Assembly (NCBI GenBank): GCA_024278345.1
Contig: JAJRTK010000256.1
Span: forward strand, 1-23,373
Length of the DNA stretch: 23,373 bases
Direction of reading: 5' to 3'
From: a bacterium
GTDB lineage: Bacteria; CSSED10-310; JAJRTK01
Every line of letters begins with the position of its first letter. The stretch's first letter is position 1. Shown in pieces: positions 7,575 to 15,440 of this stretch. The translations under genes and the position numbers were made by a program. The notes beneath the pieces are model-generated. The model saw nothing but the letters and a program-made list of their open reading frames with translations. It was not told the origin of the DNA and searched no databases.

Positions 7575-9484
7575 GGGTCGCCTCCTTGCCGAATCTGTGC
7601 CTCCACTGCTTCCACGACTCTTGCTTCCAGATCGCGGTACCGCTGCGCGCTCTGGTCTCGATTCATCGGAACCTCGATGAGGAGCGGCTCCTGCTTCGCT
7701 AGACCACTTTGCACCGCACCCGCAAGCTCCTTGTAGCTTTCCGCCAGGATGTGGCCCATTCCGTAAAGCTCCGCAAGAGGCTTGAAGCCCAGCCCGTGAG
7801 GCGTGGCGAAGAGCTCTTCGAACCTCTGAGTCTCATTCCGAACCGGAAGAAACGAAAAAATGCCTCCGCCATCATTGTTCACCACCACGATGATCAAGGG
7901 AATTCCATCGCGCCGGGCCACCAACAGTCCCCCCTGGTCGTGGAGAAGCGAAAGATCCCCGATGAATAGAAATCCAGGCCGCGTTTTCCCGGAACCAGCG
8001 CCTGCGGCGACTGCACCAAGGGCCGTGGACAAGACCCCGTCGATCCCGTTAGCGCCGCGGTTGGCCAGCAGCCTCAAGCGCTCGCCGCCAGCCGGAAGAA
8101 AAGCGTCCAGGTGCCGCACCGGCATGCTGTTTCCCACAAACAAAAGCGTATCCCGAGGCAGCTCTCTGGCCAGGACCTGCACCACGCTTGCTTCAAACCA
8201 CTCTTTCTCCGCCACTTCCGTCACCAGCTCCGCCGCCCGTTGCTCCGCAGCCTGAAAACCTTCCAGGAACCTTTCGTCAGGATGCCTTTCCATAGGTCCT
8301 TGGTACAGGGCACGGCAGAAAACCGCGGGGGCGCAGTCGATGACCACGGGTCCCAGATGACCCGGGTCACGGGCTCCGGGACCATCCAGAAGGATCTGTT
8401 CCGCCTCGCCGCAACTCTCCAGGAATTGTTGGAGCACCTTCGAGGTGGGTGGCGCACCGAACCGCAAGATCAGGTCTGGCGTGTGGATTCGCCTGAATTC
8501 GGGGCTCCGAAGAAACCATTCGTACGCACCAAGGACCAAGCCGCCGCCTGGGCTACCTCGCCGCAGTTGCGAGCAGGGATCGGCCAGTACCGGAGCCCGA
8601 AGCCGTTCCGCTAACTTGAGTACGGAGGTTGCCAAATCGGGGCTTCCAGAGTGTGGACCCACGACGACCAGGCAGCGCTGGGAATGCCCAATCAGCGGCG
8701 CCACCGCTTCGGCCTCCGCGCTTCCCCGGCCGGAGCTTGGCCGAAGCCATTCCTGAAACGGGCGCTTTTGGGTCGTCCTCAATGTTTCGTGCCCTACGCG
8801 CTGAAGCTCTCTTCCGTTCTGGAAAGAACGTTTCTTCACACTCCCCAGCACTTCCCCATTTTCGCGGGCCTCCAACCGGCCCCAGACCGCCAGAGGATCT
8901 TGGCGGCCCAACTCTTCACCGACGTCTTTTTCCACCGGCCTCGGATCTAGCGGATCCCGGAAAGGAACGTTCACGTGGACCGGCCCGCCTCGCGCCTCCG
9001 CCAAAAACACCATTCGGCAGATCGTGGATCGGACCGCCCGCAAAAGCCGCCCGTCAGCTTCTGGAACCGGCAGCTCCGAAAAACCGACCGCCACGTGCCC
9101 AAACAGGTGCTTTTGGTCAATGGCCTGGGGCGCCCCGCATCCCTGGAGCTCCGGCGGACGATCCGCCGTCAGAAGCAAAAGAGGGAGACCGGAATGATAG
9201 GCTTCTACCGCCGCCGGAAGAAGGTTCGCAGCCGCTGTCCCCGATGAACAGAGAACCACTGCCGGGCGACCCGTCTGCTTGACCAGGCCCAGGGCGAAAA
9301 AGGCCGCCGACCGCTCGTCGAGATGCACGTAGAGCGGTATCCCGCTTTGCCCCGCAATCCCAAGGACCAGAGGACCCGAACGGGAGCCCGGCGCAACGCA
9401 GGCTCCAGCGACACCGACACGCTCCAGCTCCTCCGCGATAGCTCGGGCCCAAAGCATGTTCCGGTTGGGATCGAGTCTTGTCAC
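7571..9484 (-). CDS. menD: SEPHCHC synthase (MenD, thiamine diphosphate enzyme)
   Basis: ThDP-dependent enzyme that adds a succinic semialdehyde unit from 2-oxoglutarate to isochorismate. Seen in 637 residues: APGSRSGPL near the N-terminus, the cofactor-activating glutamate in HLDERSA (Glu57), LLTADRPPEL, RGANGIDGVLSTALG (near 480), and the ThDP/Mg motif from GDLSLLHD (about 509) to NNDGGGIFSFLP (about 535-546). I start it at GTG 9484, which overlaps the menF stop (GTGA) and has GGGGAG just upstream. This gives the family-like N-terminus TRLDPNRNMLWARAI. The open frame continues to 10309, but that part lies antisense-phased within menF and shows no MenD similarity. The protein looks longer than usual. 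A polar segment at about 200-255, between the first and second domains, contains two KRxFQ-like repeats and looks like an insertion. Confidence 0.94.
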   Translation of the reverse strand: MTRLDPNRNMLWARAIAEELERVGVAGACVAPGSRSGPLVLGIAGQSGIPLYVHLDERSAAFFALGLVKQTGRPAVVLCSSGTAAANLLPAAVEAYHSGLPLLLLTADRPPELQGCGAPQAIDQKHLFGHVAVGFSELPVPEADGRLLRAVRSTICRMVFLAEARGGPVHVNVPFRDPLDPRPVEKDVGEELGRQDPLAVWGRLEARENGEVLGSVKKRSFQNGRELQRVGHETLRTTQKRPFQEWLRPSSGRGSAEAEAVAPLIGHSQRCLVVVGPHSGSPDLATSVLKLAERLRAPVLADPCSQLRRGSPGGGLVLGAYEWFLRSPEFRRIHTPDLILRFGAPPTSKVLQQFLESCGEAEQILLDGPGARDPGHLGPVVIDCAPAVFCRALYQGPMERHPDERFLEGFQAAEQRAAELVTEVAEKEWFEASVVQVLARELPRDTLLFVGNSMPVRHLDAFLPAGGERLRLLANRGANGIDGVLSTALGAVAAGAGSGKTRPGFLFIGDLSLLHDQGGLLVARRDGIPLIIVVVNNDGGGIFSFLPVRNETQRFEELFATPHGLGFKPLAELYGMGHILAESYKELAGAVQSGLAKQEPLLIEVPMNRDQSAQRYRDLEARVVEAVEAQIRQGGDP

Positions 9485-10911
9485 CTCATCTCCCCGAACC
9501 CGCCATGGCCCGGCTGCCCCGCCGAAAAACCCAGAGCTGACAACATCGTCCGGAACTTCATCTGGGTCTCCAGCCACTCCGCCCAGGGATCGGACTCCGC
9601 CACAATCCCGGCTCCCGCATAGAGATGCGCCCTCCCCTCCGAAAGAAAGGCCGATCGAAGCCCGACGAAAAACTCCCCAAAACCGCGACCGTCGATCCAG
9701 CCCACGGCTCCACAATACCAGCCTCGCTCCAACCTTTCGGTCTTCCGCAAAAAATCGAGGGCAGCCTCCGTCGGGTGCCCACCAATGGCCGGCGTCGGGT
9801 GAAGCCGCTCTGCCAACTCCAACACGTGCAGATCCTGGTTCAGCTCCCCTTCCACGGGCGTCCAAAGGTGCTGGATTTTCCGAAGCCGCAACGGTTTGGG
9901 CGACAACACGGAAATCAGAGTCGCCACGGAAGAAAGACGACGACGGATCGATTCCGCCACCAACTGGTGCTCCCACCGCTCCTTGGGACTGGAAAGCAAA
10001 CGCTGACCAAAAAGCCGGTCTTGCGCGGTATCCACGCCTCTCGGTGCCGAACCCGCAAGCGCGCAGGTCCGGACATGGCGACCCTCCAGGGCCACCAGAG
10101 GCTCGGGCGTCGAACCGACGAACGCCCGTCCCGGCGAATCCACCACCGCGAAAGCAAGCCCCCGTCCCTGCTCTTTCCAAAGCGCATCGAACACAAGCCT
10201 GGGGGAAACCCCGCTGTCGCCCCTGAAAACCACTTCCCTCGCCAGCACCACCTTCTCCAACCGGCCGGCCCGGATCCACTCCCTGGCCTCCTCCACCCGA
10301 CGCAGCCATGAAATCCGCCCTTCTCCTCCCACCATTCGCAGCGAAGGACGCTGCTCCGGGAAATCCGCAAGCTCCATGGAAGATAAGAGCCTTCGCCCCT
10401 GCTCCTCCAACAACCCCAGATCGTTTTCCGGCTCCACTTGCAAAACCGCGGTCCGCCAGACTTCTCCACCACGGCTGATCTCCATCTGCAACGGAAGCAC
10501 TAGAAGAATCGGCGGAAACCCGCCGTTGATAGGGCGGCTAGCCTCGAATGCGAAGCCCCCTAAAAGCCGTGGTGCCGCCCAGTCTGGCACGGTGTCATCC
10601 ACAAGGAGACTGGCGAAAAGCTCCCGGCTCCACCGCGCCGCCGACGAAAAACGGCCACCACCCTCTGCCTCAAAACGAGCAGCCACACCCCGATAAGAAA
10701 CCCGCTCCGCCACACCGGCCCCCCGGCGGAGAGAAAAAGCGCCGGCAACCCCGCCCAGACCCAACGGCAGACCGTGCAACGGCGGACCTTCAACCCTTTT
10801 GGAAAGGGCAACCAGCTCCACCACGCCCTTCTTCTTGGCCAGCCGCAGCGCTTCTGACAGTCGCTCACGCACGCTCCCCGTATGCACGGTTCGCTCATGC
10901 ACTGCCAGCAT
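9481..10911 (-). CDS. menF: isochorismate synthase
   Basis: Chorismate-binding-family enzyme that interconverts chorismate and isochorismate, the entry step of menaquinone synthesis. In the 476-residue product the catalytic half runs from about residue 200: LEKVVLAREV (Lys220, the likely water-activating base), STPEPLVALEG and TCALAGSAPRG (282-292), HPTPAIGGHP (371-380), RGWYCGAVGW, and AGAGIVAESDPWAEW, which holds Mg-binding acids. The N-terminal half is poorly conserved, as usual. The ATG at 10911 has AAGGAGG nine bases upstream and overlaps the 3' end of ubiE by 17 bp. A GTG at 10902 is a poorer alternative without a ribosome site. A salicylate synthase role is unlikely because menD follows directly. 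Confidence 0.94.
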   Translation of the reverse strand: MLAVHERTVHTGSVRERLSEALRLAKKKGVVELVALSKRVEGPPLHGLPLGLGGVAGAFSLRRGAGVAERVSYRGVAARFEAEGGGRFSSAARWSRELFASLLVDDTVPDWAAPRLLGGFAFEASRPINGGFPPILLVLPLQMEISRGGEVWRTAVLQVEPENDLGLLEEQGRRLLSSMELADFPEQRPSLRMVGGEGRISWLRRVEEAREWIRAGRLEKVVLAREVVFRGDSGVSPRLVFDALWKEQGRGLAFAVVDSPGRAFVGSTPEPLVALEGRHVRTCALAGSAPRGVDTAQDRLFGQRLLSSPKERWEHQLVAESIRRRLSSVATLISVLSPKPLRLRKIQHLWTPVEGELNQDLHVLELAERLHPTPAIGGHPTEAALDFLRKTERLERGWYCGAVGWIDGRGFGEFFVGLRSAFLSEGRAHLYAGAGIVAESDPWAEWLETQMKFRTMLSALGFSAGQPGHGGFGEMR

Positions 10912-11620
10912 CCCCGACCGCCTCCTTCACTTCGCCCCGGTAGGCAAAGGCGATCCCGAAGCTCAAAGGAACCATCCGGACTTCCCGAAGTCCCGCCTTC
11001 TCCATCAGCTCCAAAAACCGCCTCCCCGACGGAAAACTCGCCGCTGTCCGCGGCAAATACTCGTACGCACCCCTGTCACCCGTCAACCAGCCTCCAATCC
11101 GCGGCATCACCGCCCTGGAATACCAACGGTAGAACGCCGCAAACCCCGGAAAGCTCGGCTGCCCAAATTCCAACACCACGACCCGGCCACCAGGCCGCAC
11201 CACCCGAGCCATTTCCCGAAGACCCGACACAGGATCATCAAGATTCCGGATACCAAAGGCCACCACTGTCCCATCAAACTCCCCATCCCGGTAGGGAAGC
11301 CGCAGCGCATCCGCCGCCACGAAATGGACCCGCGAATCCTCAACGCCCCGTTTTCTAGCTTTCTTCAGCGCCTGCCGAAGCATCGGCTCACAAAAATCGC
11401 TCCCCTGGACCCGCCCACGCCTCCCTACGATCCCCTCAAGAGCAAGAGCTAAGTCCCCCGTTCCCGAACAAACGTCCAGCAGCTTCTCCCCCTCTATGGG
11501 CTTCAGCAAACTCAACGCCCGCCCTTTCCAACGCCCGTGAATCCCCGCCGACAACACCCTATTCGTCACGTCGTAACGCTCCGCGATCCCGGCGAACATC
11601 TCTTGAACTTCGCGACTCAT
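10895..11620 (-). CDS. menG: demethylmenaquinone methyltransferase (UbiE/MenG)
   Basis: SAM-dependent C-methyltransferase for the last step of menaquinone synthesis. The 241-residue product opens with VQEMFAGIAERYDVTNRVLSAGIHGRW, typical of UbiE/MenG. The SAM-binding motif LLDVCSGTGDLAL is at 47-59, followed by AFGIRNLDDP and RVVRPGGRVVVLEFGQP. The close GDRGAYEYLPRTAASFP is also characteristic. Two ATGs, 11626 and 11620, are possible. 11620 has GGAAGG at the proper six-base distance while 11626 has it directly adjacent, so I use 11620. The open frame runs up to 11842 but that extension is unlike the family. Ubiquinone methylation is possible in other organisms, but the men context favours menaquinone. 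Confidence 0.94.
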   Translation of the reverse strand: MSREVQEMFAGIAERYDVTNRVLSAGIHGRWKGRALSLLKPIEGEKLLDVCSGTGDLALALEGIVGRRGRVQGSDFCEPMLRQALKKARKRGVEDSRVHFVAADALRLPYRDGEFDGTVVAFGIRNLDDPVSGLREMARVVRPGGRVVVLEFGQPSFPGFAAFYRWYSRAVMPRIGGWLTGDRGAYEYLPRTAASFPSGRRFLELMEKAGLREVRMVPLSFGIAFAYRGEVKEAVGDAGSA

Positions 11621-11769
11621 CGCCATCCCTTCCACCACGGCCAAAGCCCGGATCCAGCAGATCGACATTCCCCGGAAACTCCCTACAGCCCGGAACGAAC
11701 CACCACTCAAGCCCACGAACCGGCTTCTTGAACCGGAACCCTCTTTCACTCCACAAGCGGGGGCCACTT

Positions 11770-11808
11770 TTGGCTGCGTTCCGCTCCCGGCGGCGGCCGT
11801 CCGCCGCC
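11770..11808 (-). repeat. hairpin-containing dispersed repeat, copy 2
   Basis: On the minus strand a perfect 8-bp GC stem with a 4-nt loop (11808-11789) is followed by GGGAGCGGAACGCAGCC. It matches the element at 1484-1525 in sequence, order and orientation to the downstream gene. It lies in the 258-bp spacer between the prenyl synthase and ubiE, about 150 bp before the ubiE start. It may be a repeat or part of a leader. No T-run follows the stem. Confidence 0.55.
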
Positions 11809-11878
11809 CCTCGCCCATTACACCCCTATCCTTGTCGGTCAACCCCTAAAAATGGCTCCCCTTCCAACGGCCCGCCCA

Positions 11879-12946
11879 TCAGCTCACCCTCTTGGCAAGG
11901 GCTAAGGCCACTGATTCCAGGGCTCCGCGAGCTTCGCTCTCCGGCAATCCCCTCAGCGCGTCCAAGGCCCGCTCCGTCCGTTCCCGGATCTCCTTGACCG
12001 CCAAATCCAAGCCACCCGACGCCTCCGCCACTTCCCGTACCCGCAAAGCCAATTCTCCGCCAGGAGGCCCCGAACCCTGAAGTGACTTCTCCAACAACCG
12101 CCCCAAGTCGGGGTCGGACTCCAACGCCACCAACAACGGGTAGGTCACAACCCCCTCCCGAAGACAAGAAACAACTGATTTGCCGAAAACATCCGGATCG
12201 CCCGTCAAATCCAGCAGGTCGTCCCGAACCTGAAAGGCGACTCCCAGCTCGTGCCCATATTCTCCCAAACGCTCCACCTGTTCGGCCCACCGGCCAACCG
12301 CTGTTAATGCCCCGGCCCGAGCCGCCCACTCAAAGAGCGAAGCTGTTTTGCCCTCCACCACGGAAAAATAGTCTTCCCGGCAGACGTTCGTTTGACCGCG
12401 CTGCTCAAGCTGCAATGCCTCGGCGGAGATCATCCGCACCATCACCTCTACCAAGGAACCCACCAGCCCAGGAAGCCCCGTTTCTTCCACTAATCCCAAG
12501 GCTTGAATCATTAGAAGATCGCCACCCAGAATACTCGCCGCATTCCCGAAGACCAGGCGGGCCGCCACCCTCCCACGCCGCATTCCGGCTTCGTCAATGA
12601 CGTCGTCATGGAGCAACGTCGATCCGTGAACCGCCTCCGCCGCGATGGCCACCGACCGCGTCCAGTCGTTGGGAGCCTCCGGATCCAACGAGCGAGCCGC
12701 CAACATGCAAACCGTCGGTCGAATCCGCTTGCCTCCCGCCATCACCAAATGCCGTGCCGCGGCGGAAGCCAGGTCTCCTCCCGCCGTCAACTTTTCAAGT
12801 CCCTCTTCTACTGCCCCAAGCTTCCTGGAAAAAGGCTCGTCCATCCCCGCAAGCCCCTCCGTCACTCCTTGAAGCCCGTAAGTCGAGGCCACTCGCAGCA
12901 AACGCTCGCTGCCTTTTCTCACCGCACTCCATCGAAGTCCATTCAT
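11879..12946 (-). CDS. long-chain polyprenyl-diphosphate synthase
   Basis: Trans-prenyltransferase of the heptaprenyl/octaprenyl type that makes the menaquinone side chain. In 355 residues I see GGKRIRP (about 71-77), the first aspartate-rich motif DDVID at 114-118 followed by MRRGR, EGKTASLFEW, and the second motif FQVRDDLLDLTGD with Asp242, Asp243 and Asp246. Residues just before the first motif are small (Ser, Thr), as in long-chain enzymes, where bulky aromatic residues would stop chain growth; chain length cannot be read further. The ATG at 12946 is preceded by GAGG at a rather long distance. A TTG at 12979 is a possible alternative start. It is the first gene of the minus-strand men cluster, and the spacer to ubiE is 258 bp. 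Confidence 0.92.
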   Translation of the reverse strand: MNGLRWSAVRKGSERLLRVASTYGLQGVTEGLAGMDEPFSRKLGAVEEGLEKLTAGGDLASAAARHLVMAGGKRIRPTVCMLAARSLDPEAPNDWTRSVAIAAEAVHGSTLLHDDVIDEAGMRRGRVAARLVFGNAASILGGDLLMIQALGLVEETGLPGLVGSLVEVMVRMISAEALQLEQRGQTNVCREDYFSVVEGKTASLFEWAARAGALTAVGRWAEQVERLGEYGHELGVAFQVRDDLLDLTGDPDVFGKSVVSCLREGVVTYPLLVALESDPDLGRLLEKSLQGSGPPGGELALRVREVAEASGGLDLAVKEIRERTERALDALRGLPESEARGALESVALALAKRVS

Positions 12947-13277
12947 CCCGCGATCTACCTCAAACAAAAGTCCACTCAAGAACTACGACTCCGCATGATT
13001 AGGTTGGAGGTGGTCATCGTTTCGGCCACCCGAAAAAATCGCACGGCAGGTAAAGATATAGGTCAAAGGAGCTAGCTGCTGGGTGCAGGGCAAAAAACGG
13101 AACATCTAAAGGACATGACGATCAGTAAAAACTTTCTTCGCTTGGAACCAAAGTTCGCTTCGGTTTGCCGATGAAGAAGATAAGGCCTCGAAATCGACAA
13201 TCAGCCTATTCTCATGGCCGGCGGTAATGCCCGATCATCCAACCACCTTGCCTGGGAGTCGAGCACCACGTAGAAAA
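12947..13277. other. intergenic region upstream of the men cluster
   Basis: A 331-bp stretch without a supported gene between the prenyl synthase start and the methyltransferase stop. It must contain the promoter of the men cluster unless transcription enters from upstream, but no convincing -35/-10 pair is visible. TTGACC at about 13066-13061 on the minus strand has only a weak -10 at 17-bp spacing. A fragment of the hairpin module (GGGTGCAGGGC at about 13080-13090) is embedded here. The sequence becomes more A+T-rich toward the methyltransferase gene. Confidence 0.5.
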
Positions 13278-14102
13278 TTATTCACCCCAGATGAGGACGT
13301 AGTTCCGAGAATCCATGGAGGGAATTTCAGCGATGGCCCTCGATCCTGGAATTGTCTCCAGAAGCTCCTCTCGCTTGTACGAACGGAAATCAGGCGGCGC
13401 CAGATCATTGACGGTTAGATACCCCCTTGCCGATTTCAGGAGAACCTTTCTCATGTAGACCTCTTGAATTTCCCTTGGCAGCTCCGAAAACGCATAGTTG
13501 CTGATCACAAGATCCGATTTGGAGCTTTCCAGCTCGTTCATTGTCCTGTACCGCGTGGTCGATGAAAGAACATAGGAATCAAGATATCTTTGTGCCAACA
13601 TAAGAACCGGCTTCAGATCAATGAGCAAATAGGAGCTTGGATTGAAGCGAGCGTTGATCACTCGACACTGGCCACCGTAACCAACACCGATCTCGCAGAT
13701 CTTCAGCCCGTCGAGAGTTCCGAAAAAATTGGTCAGATCCGCGAGCACTTTGACATATCTGAGGGTCGTTGGCGACACCCATCCAATGCCACTGTAATAG
13801 CTAAGAGGCGGACCTCCATACAGGTCGTTCCGCTTAAAAGCCTCCATTTGCCCAAGAAGCTCTGAATTCTTGGCAATTTCCTTTAGATACTCTTCTCCAT
13901 GTTCCTTGGTCACGTGCTCAAGAACGCGCTGGTACACGGGACTGCTTCTAAACTTCTGGAATTTTCTGCAACTCAAGGCAGCCCGCAAACAGAAATCAGG
14001 GAATACGATTCCGTATTGAGTCCGCAACCCCCTCCCCAACGTTCTAATCCGGAGACGGTTCCAGAGAATTTTGGAAAACGCGATAATTTCTCGGGGCTTC
14101 AT
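13278..14102 (-). CDS. putative sugar O-methyltransferase
   Basis: SAM-dependent methyltransferase resembling the putative sugar O-methyltransferase family often found in surface polysaccharide loci. In 274 residues: NDLYGGPPLSYYSGIGWVSPTTLRYVKVL (about 92-120), then the SAM site KICEIGVGYGGQC (134-146), YLLIDLKPVLMLAQRYL, and a conserved-looking SNYAFSELPREIQEVY. No membrane segment or signal peptide is seen. The gene is clearly more A+T-rich than its neighbours and stands alone, without glycan genes around it, which suggests acquisition by transfer. ATG 14102 has GGGAAGG three bases upstream, a short spacing. A 154-bp family A element ends 22 bp upstream and may provide the promoter. The specific acceptor cannot be deduced. 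Confidence 0.8.
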   Translation of the reverse strand: MKPREIIAFSKILWNRLRIRTLGRGLRTQYGIVFPDFCLRAALSCRKFQKFRSSPVYQRVLEHVTKEHGEEYLKEIAKNSELLGQMEAFKRNDLYGGPPLSYYSGIGWVSPTTLRYVKVLADLTNFFGTLDGLKICEIGVGYGGQCRVINARFNPSSYLLIDLKPVLMLAQRYLDSYVLSSTTRYRTMNELESSKSDLVISNYAFSELPREIQEVYMRKVLLKSARGYLTVNDLAPPDFRSYKREELLETIPGSRAIAEIPSMDSRNYVLIWGE

Positions 14103-14124
14103 AAGCCTTCCCTGTGTCTGAGGT

Positions 14125-14278
14125 GGGACCTATCAAATTGTCGTGTTTTTGTTTTACAATTTTCTTCGCCGAAATGGTGGCACCGGCATCTTGCCAGTGT
14201 AGCGCCCTCCGGGCTGCACGGAGCCGGAAAGGAGGCCCGCCCCAGCGGTGATGTTGTCAACCGGATCTGATAGGTCCC
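14125..14278. mobile_element. family A MITE-like element, copy 1
   Basis: A 154-bp non-coding unit with terminal inverted repeats GGGACCTATCA (14125-14135) and TGATAGGTCCC (14268-14278). It is flanked by an 8-bp target duplication with one mismatch: TCTGAGGT at 14117-14124 and TCTAAGGT at 14279-14286. It is near-identical to 15441-15594. An internal hairpin, CACCGGCA-TCT-TGCCAGTG, has one mismatch here. It encodes no transposase, so it would need one in trans. The 8-bp duplication occurs in several IS families (for example ISL3, IS6, IS66, IS1595), so the parent family is not decided. Confidence 0.9.
14132..14159 (-). promoter_or_regulatory. possible outward promoter at the end of the family A element
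   Basis: On the minus strand TTGTAA (14159-14154) and TTTGAT (14137-14132) are 16 bp apart, each matching the sigma-70 consensus at four of six positions. Initiation would fall near the element's edge, about 22 bp before the methyltransferase ATG, just upstream of its GGGAAGG ribosome site. The hexamers are also kept in the second copy at 15441. Geometry is good, sequence match is only fair. Confidence 0.35.
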
Positions 14279-14286
14279 TCTAAGGT

Positions 14287-14400
14287 TGAGAGACGCGGCC
14301 CAAGCCCGCAGCACGAAATCCCCGGACAACCGCCGAACAACGCGAGACGCAGGCAAGACGCAACAGAGCATCGAATTGTCCCGCCATCAGTCGATACCCC
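14287..14400. repeat. half copy of a family C element
   Basis: TCCCCGGACAACCGCCGA at 14319-14336 is identical to 16759-16776 inside the nested family C element. It is followed, as there, by a CGCGAG-CGCA stretch and then by the terminal sequence TTGTCCCGCCATCAGTCGATACCCC form at 14376-14400 (CCCGC, six bases, TCGAT). No matching left end is visible; the family A element and its target site abut it on that side. The rest of the 376-bp gap between the methyltransferase and the YebE-like gene is featureless. Confidence 0.5.
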
Positions 14401-14478
14401 ATCCATACTCACTGCATGACATGAAGATTCACCACGCCAGCAGCTTACCCGCTTGCCACCCGCCGCTCACCACTCCCA

Positions 14479-15174
14479 TCAGTCCCTGCGGATTTGCTCC
14501 GCTTGCTGATCCAAATGCTGGACGAGGTCATCATCCAGATCCAGGGCCGTTGCCAATTGCTCCAGATAGCTTCGCTCTTGGGGATGGTCCAGATCGACGA
14601 CCATTCGCGACATGAGGTAGATTTCAGCCGCCGCTTCGGGAGACTCGGCGGCGGAGGCAATCTCCGCGGGATTGAGCGGCTTTCTGAGCTCCTCCTGGAA
14701 GAGGGCGGCGGCCTCAGATCCCAAACCCATCTTCCCTATGGCCTGATCGATCCTCTGTCGCTCGAAGGCATCGATGTGACCATCTGCTTTTGCCGCGGCG
14801 ATCATGGCTTTCAGCAGTCCGAGGCTTCGTTTCTGCGCTTCCTCGTCGCTCAAATCGCTCATGGGCCTGCCAGGAGGTGGTGCGCTGGCATTTTTGCTTT
14901 GCCAGCTCTGGTAGGCCGTGTACGCCAGGCCGCCCAAAGCAGCCAGGCTCCCGATCTGAACCGCACTGCGTGTGGCCCGGCGTCCGGTGCGAGTGCCGAA
15001 CAACATTGCCAGCGCACCGGCCGCCAGCGCGCCCTTGCCCATTCCGGCAAGCATGGTCTCCCGCTCCGGACCGCTTTTAGGCACCCCCACCGCCTTCTCG
15101 CCCCAGCTCTGCCCCTGCTTGGCCAGGCCTTTGCCGGTCTGAAACAACTGGTTGAATAATCCACGAGCATCCAT
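14479..15174 (-). CDS. YebE-like DUF533/TerB-domain inner membrane protein
   Basis: The 231-residue product matches the layout of DUF533 (YebE) proteins. The amphipathic N-terminus is followed by a glycine/alanine-rich hydrophobic stretch (about 42-60 and 72-90, with MLFGTRTGRRATRSA between). A helical TerB-like domain occupies about 110-231, with LLKAMIAAAKADGHIDAFERQRI and acidic residues that in TerB relatives bind metal. Function of the family is not established; an envelope-stress role is sometimes inferred from other bacteria. ATG 15174 has AAGGGG seven bases upstream and is preferred over an in-frame TTG two codons earlier. It is a single gene between repeat elements. Confidence 0.85.
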   Translation of the reverse strand: MDARGLFNQLFQTGKGLAKQGQSWGEKAVGVPKSGPERETMLAGMGKGALAAGALAMLFGTRTGRRATRSAVQIGSLAALGGLAYTAYQSWQSKNASAPPPGRPMSDLSDEEAQKRSLGLLKAMIAAAKADGHIDAFERQRIDQAIGKMGLGSEAAALFQEELRKPLNPAEIASAAESPEAAAEIYLMSRMVVDLDHPQERSYLEQLATALDLDDDLVQHLDQQAEQIRRD

Positions 15175-15230
15175 CGACAAACCCCTTTATTTGTAGGAAA
15201 CGATCTTGCTGAAGCCCTCGGGAGTCTAAA

Positions 15231-15406
15231 CCCGGATATCTCATCAAGGATCGTCGCGAAGCAGTCTGAGGCGCGTTTCCACCAAGGAGGGAGAGGCGGA
15301 CACCGGAGGCGTAGTCTTGCACTACGTCGAGGATGTCCGACCGACGAAGACGCCGGGGGAGACGATGGATCAGACGCCGCAGCAGATTTTTGATGAGATA
15401 TCCGGG
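15231..15406. mobile_element. family B inverted-repeat element, copy 1
   Basis: A 176-bp non-coding unit with 17-bp perfect terminal inverted repeats: CCCGGATATCTCATCAA (15231-15247) and its complement at 15390-15406. The unit is flanked directly by CTAAA on both sides (15226-15230 and 15407-15411), a 5-bp target duplication. A second copy, with an insertion in it, is at 16578-16976. CC-starting ends and 4-5 bp duplications are reported for IS1380-type elements, but that link is only a suggestion. No transposase is encoded. Confidence 0.85.
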
Positions 15407-15440
15407 CTAAACTATCAGACAGGGAAATGGCACTCCAGAT

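Noticed and set aside
9485-10309. N-terminal extension of the menD frame to 912 residues
   Set aside because: It overlaps menF in another phase, has no MenD similarity, and the GTG at 9484 with an overlapping menF stop is a better start.
13038-13066. Possible promoter TTGACC-N17-TGCGAT for the men cluster
   Set aside because: Only three of six bases match at -10, so it is not distinguishable from chance.
13116-13175. 19-codon ORF after AAAGGAC upstream of the men cluster
   Set aside because: The ribosome-like sequence touches the ATG, the peptide is very short and nothing else supports it.
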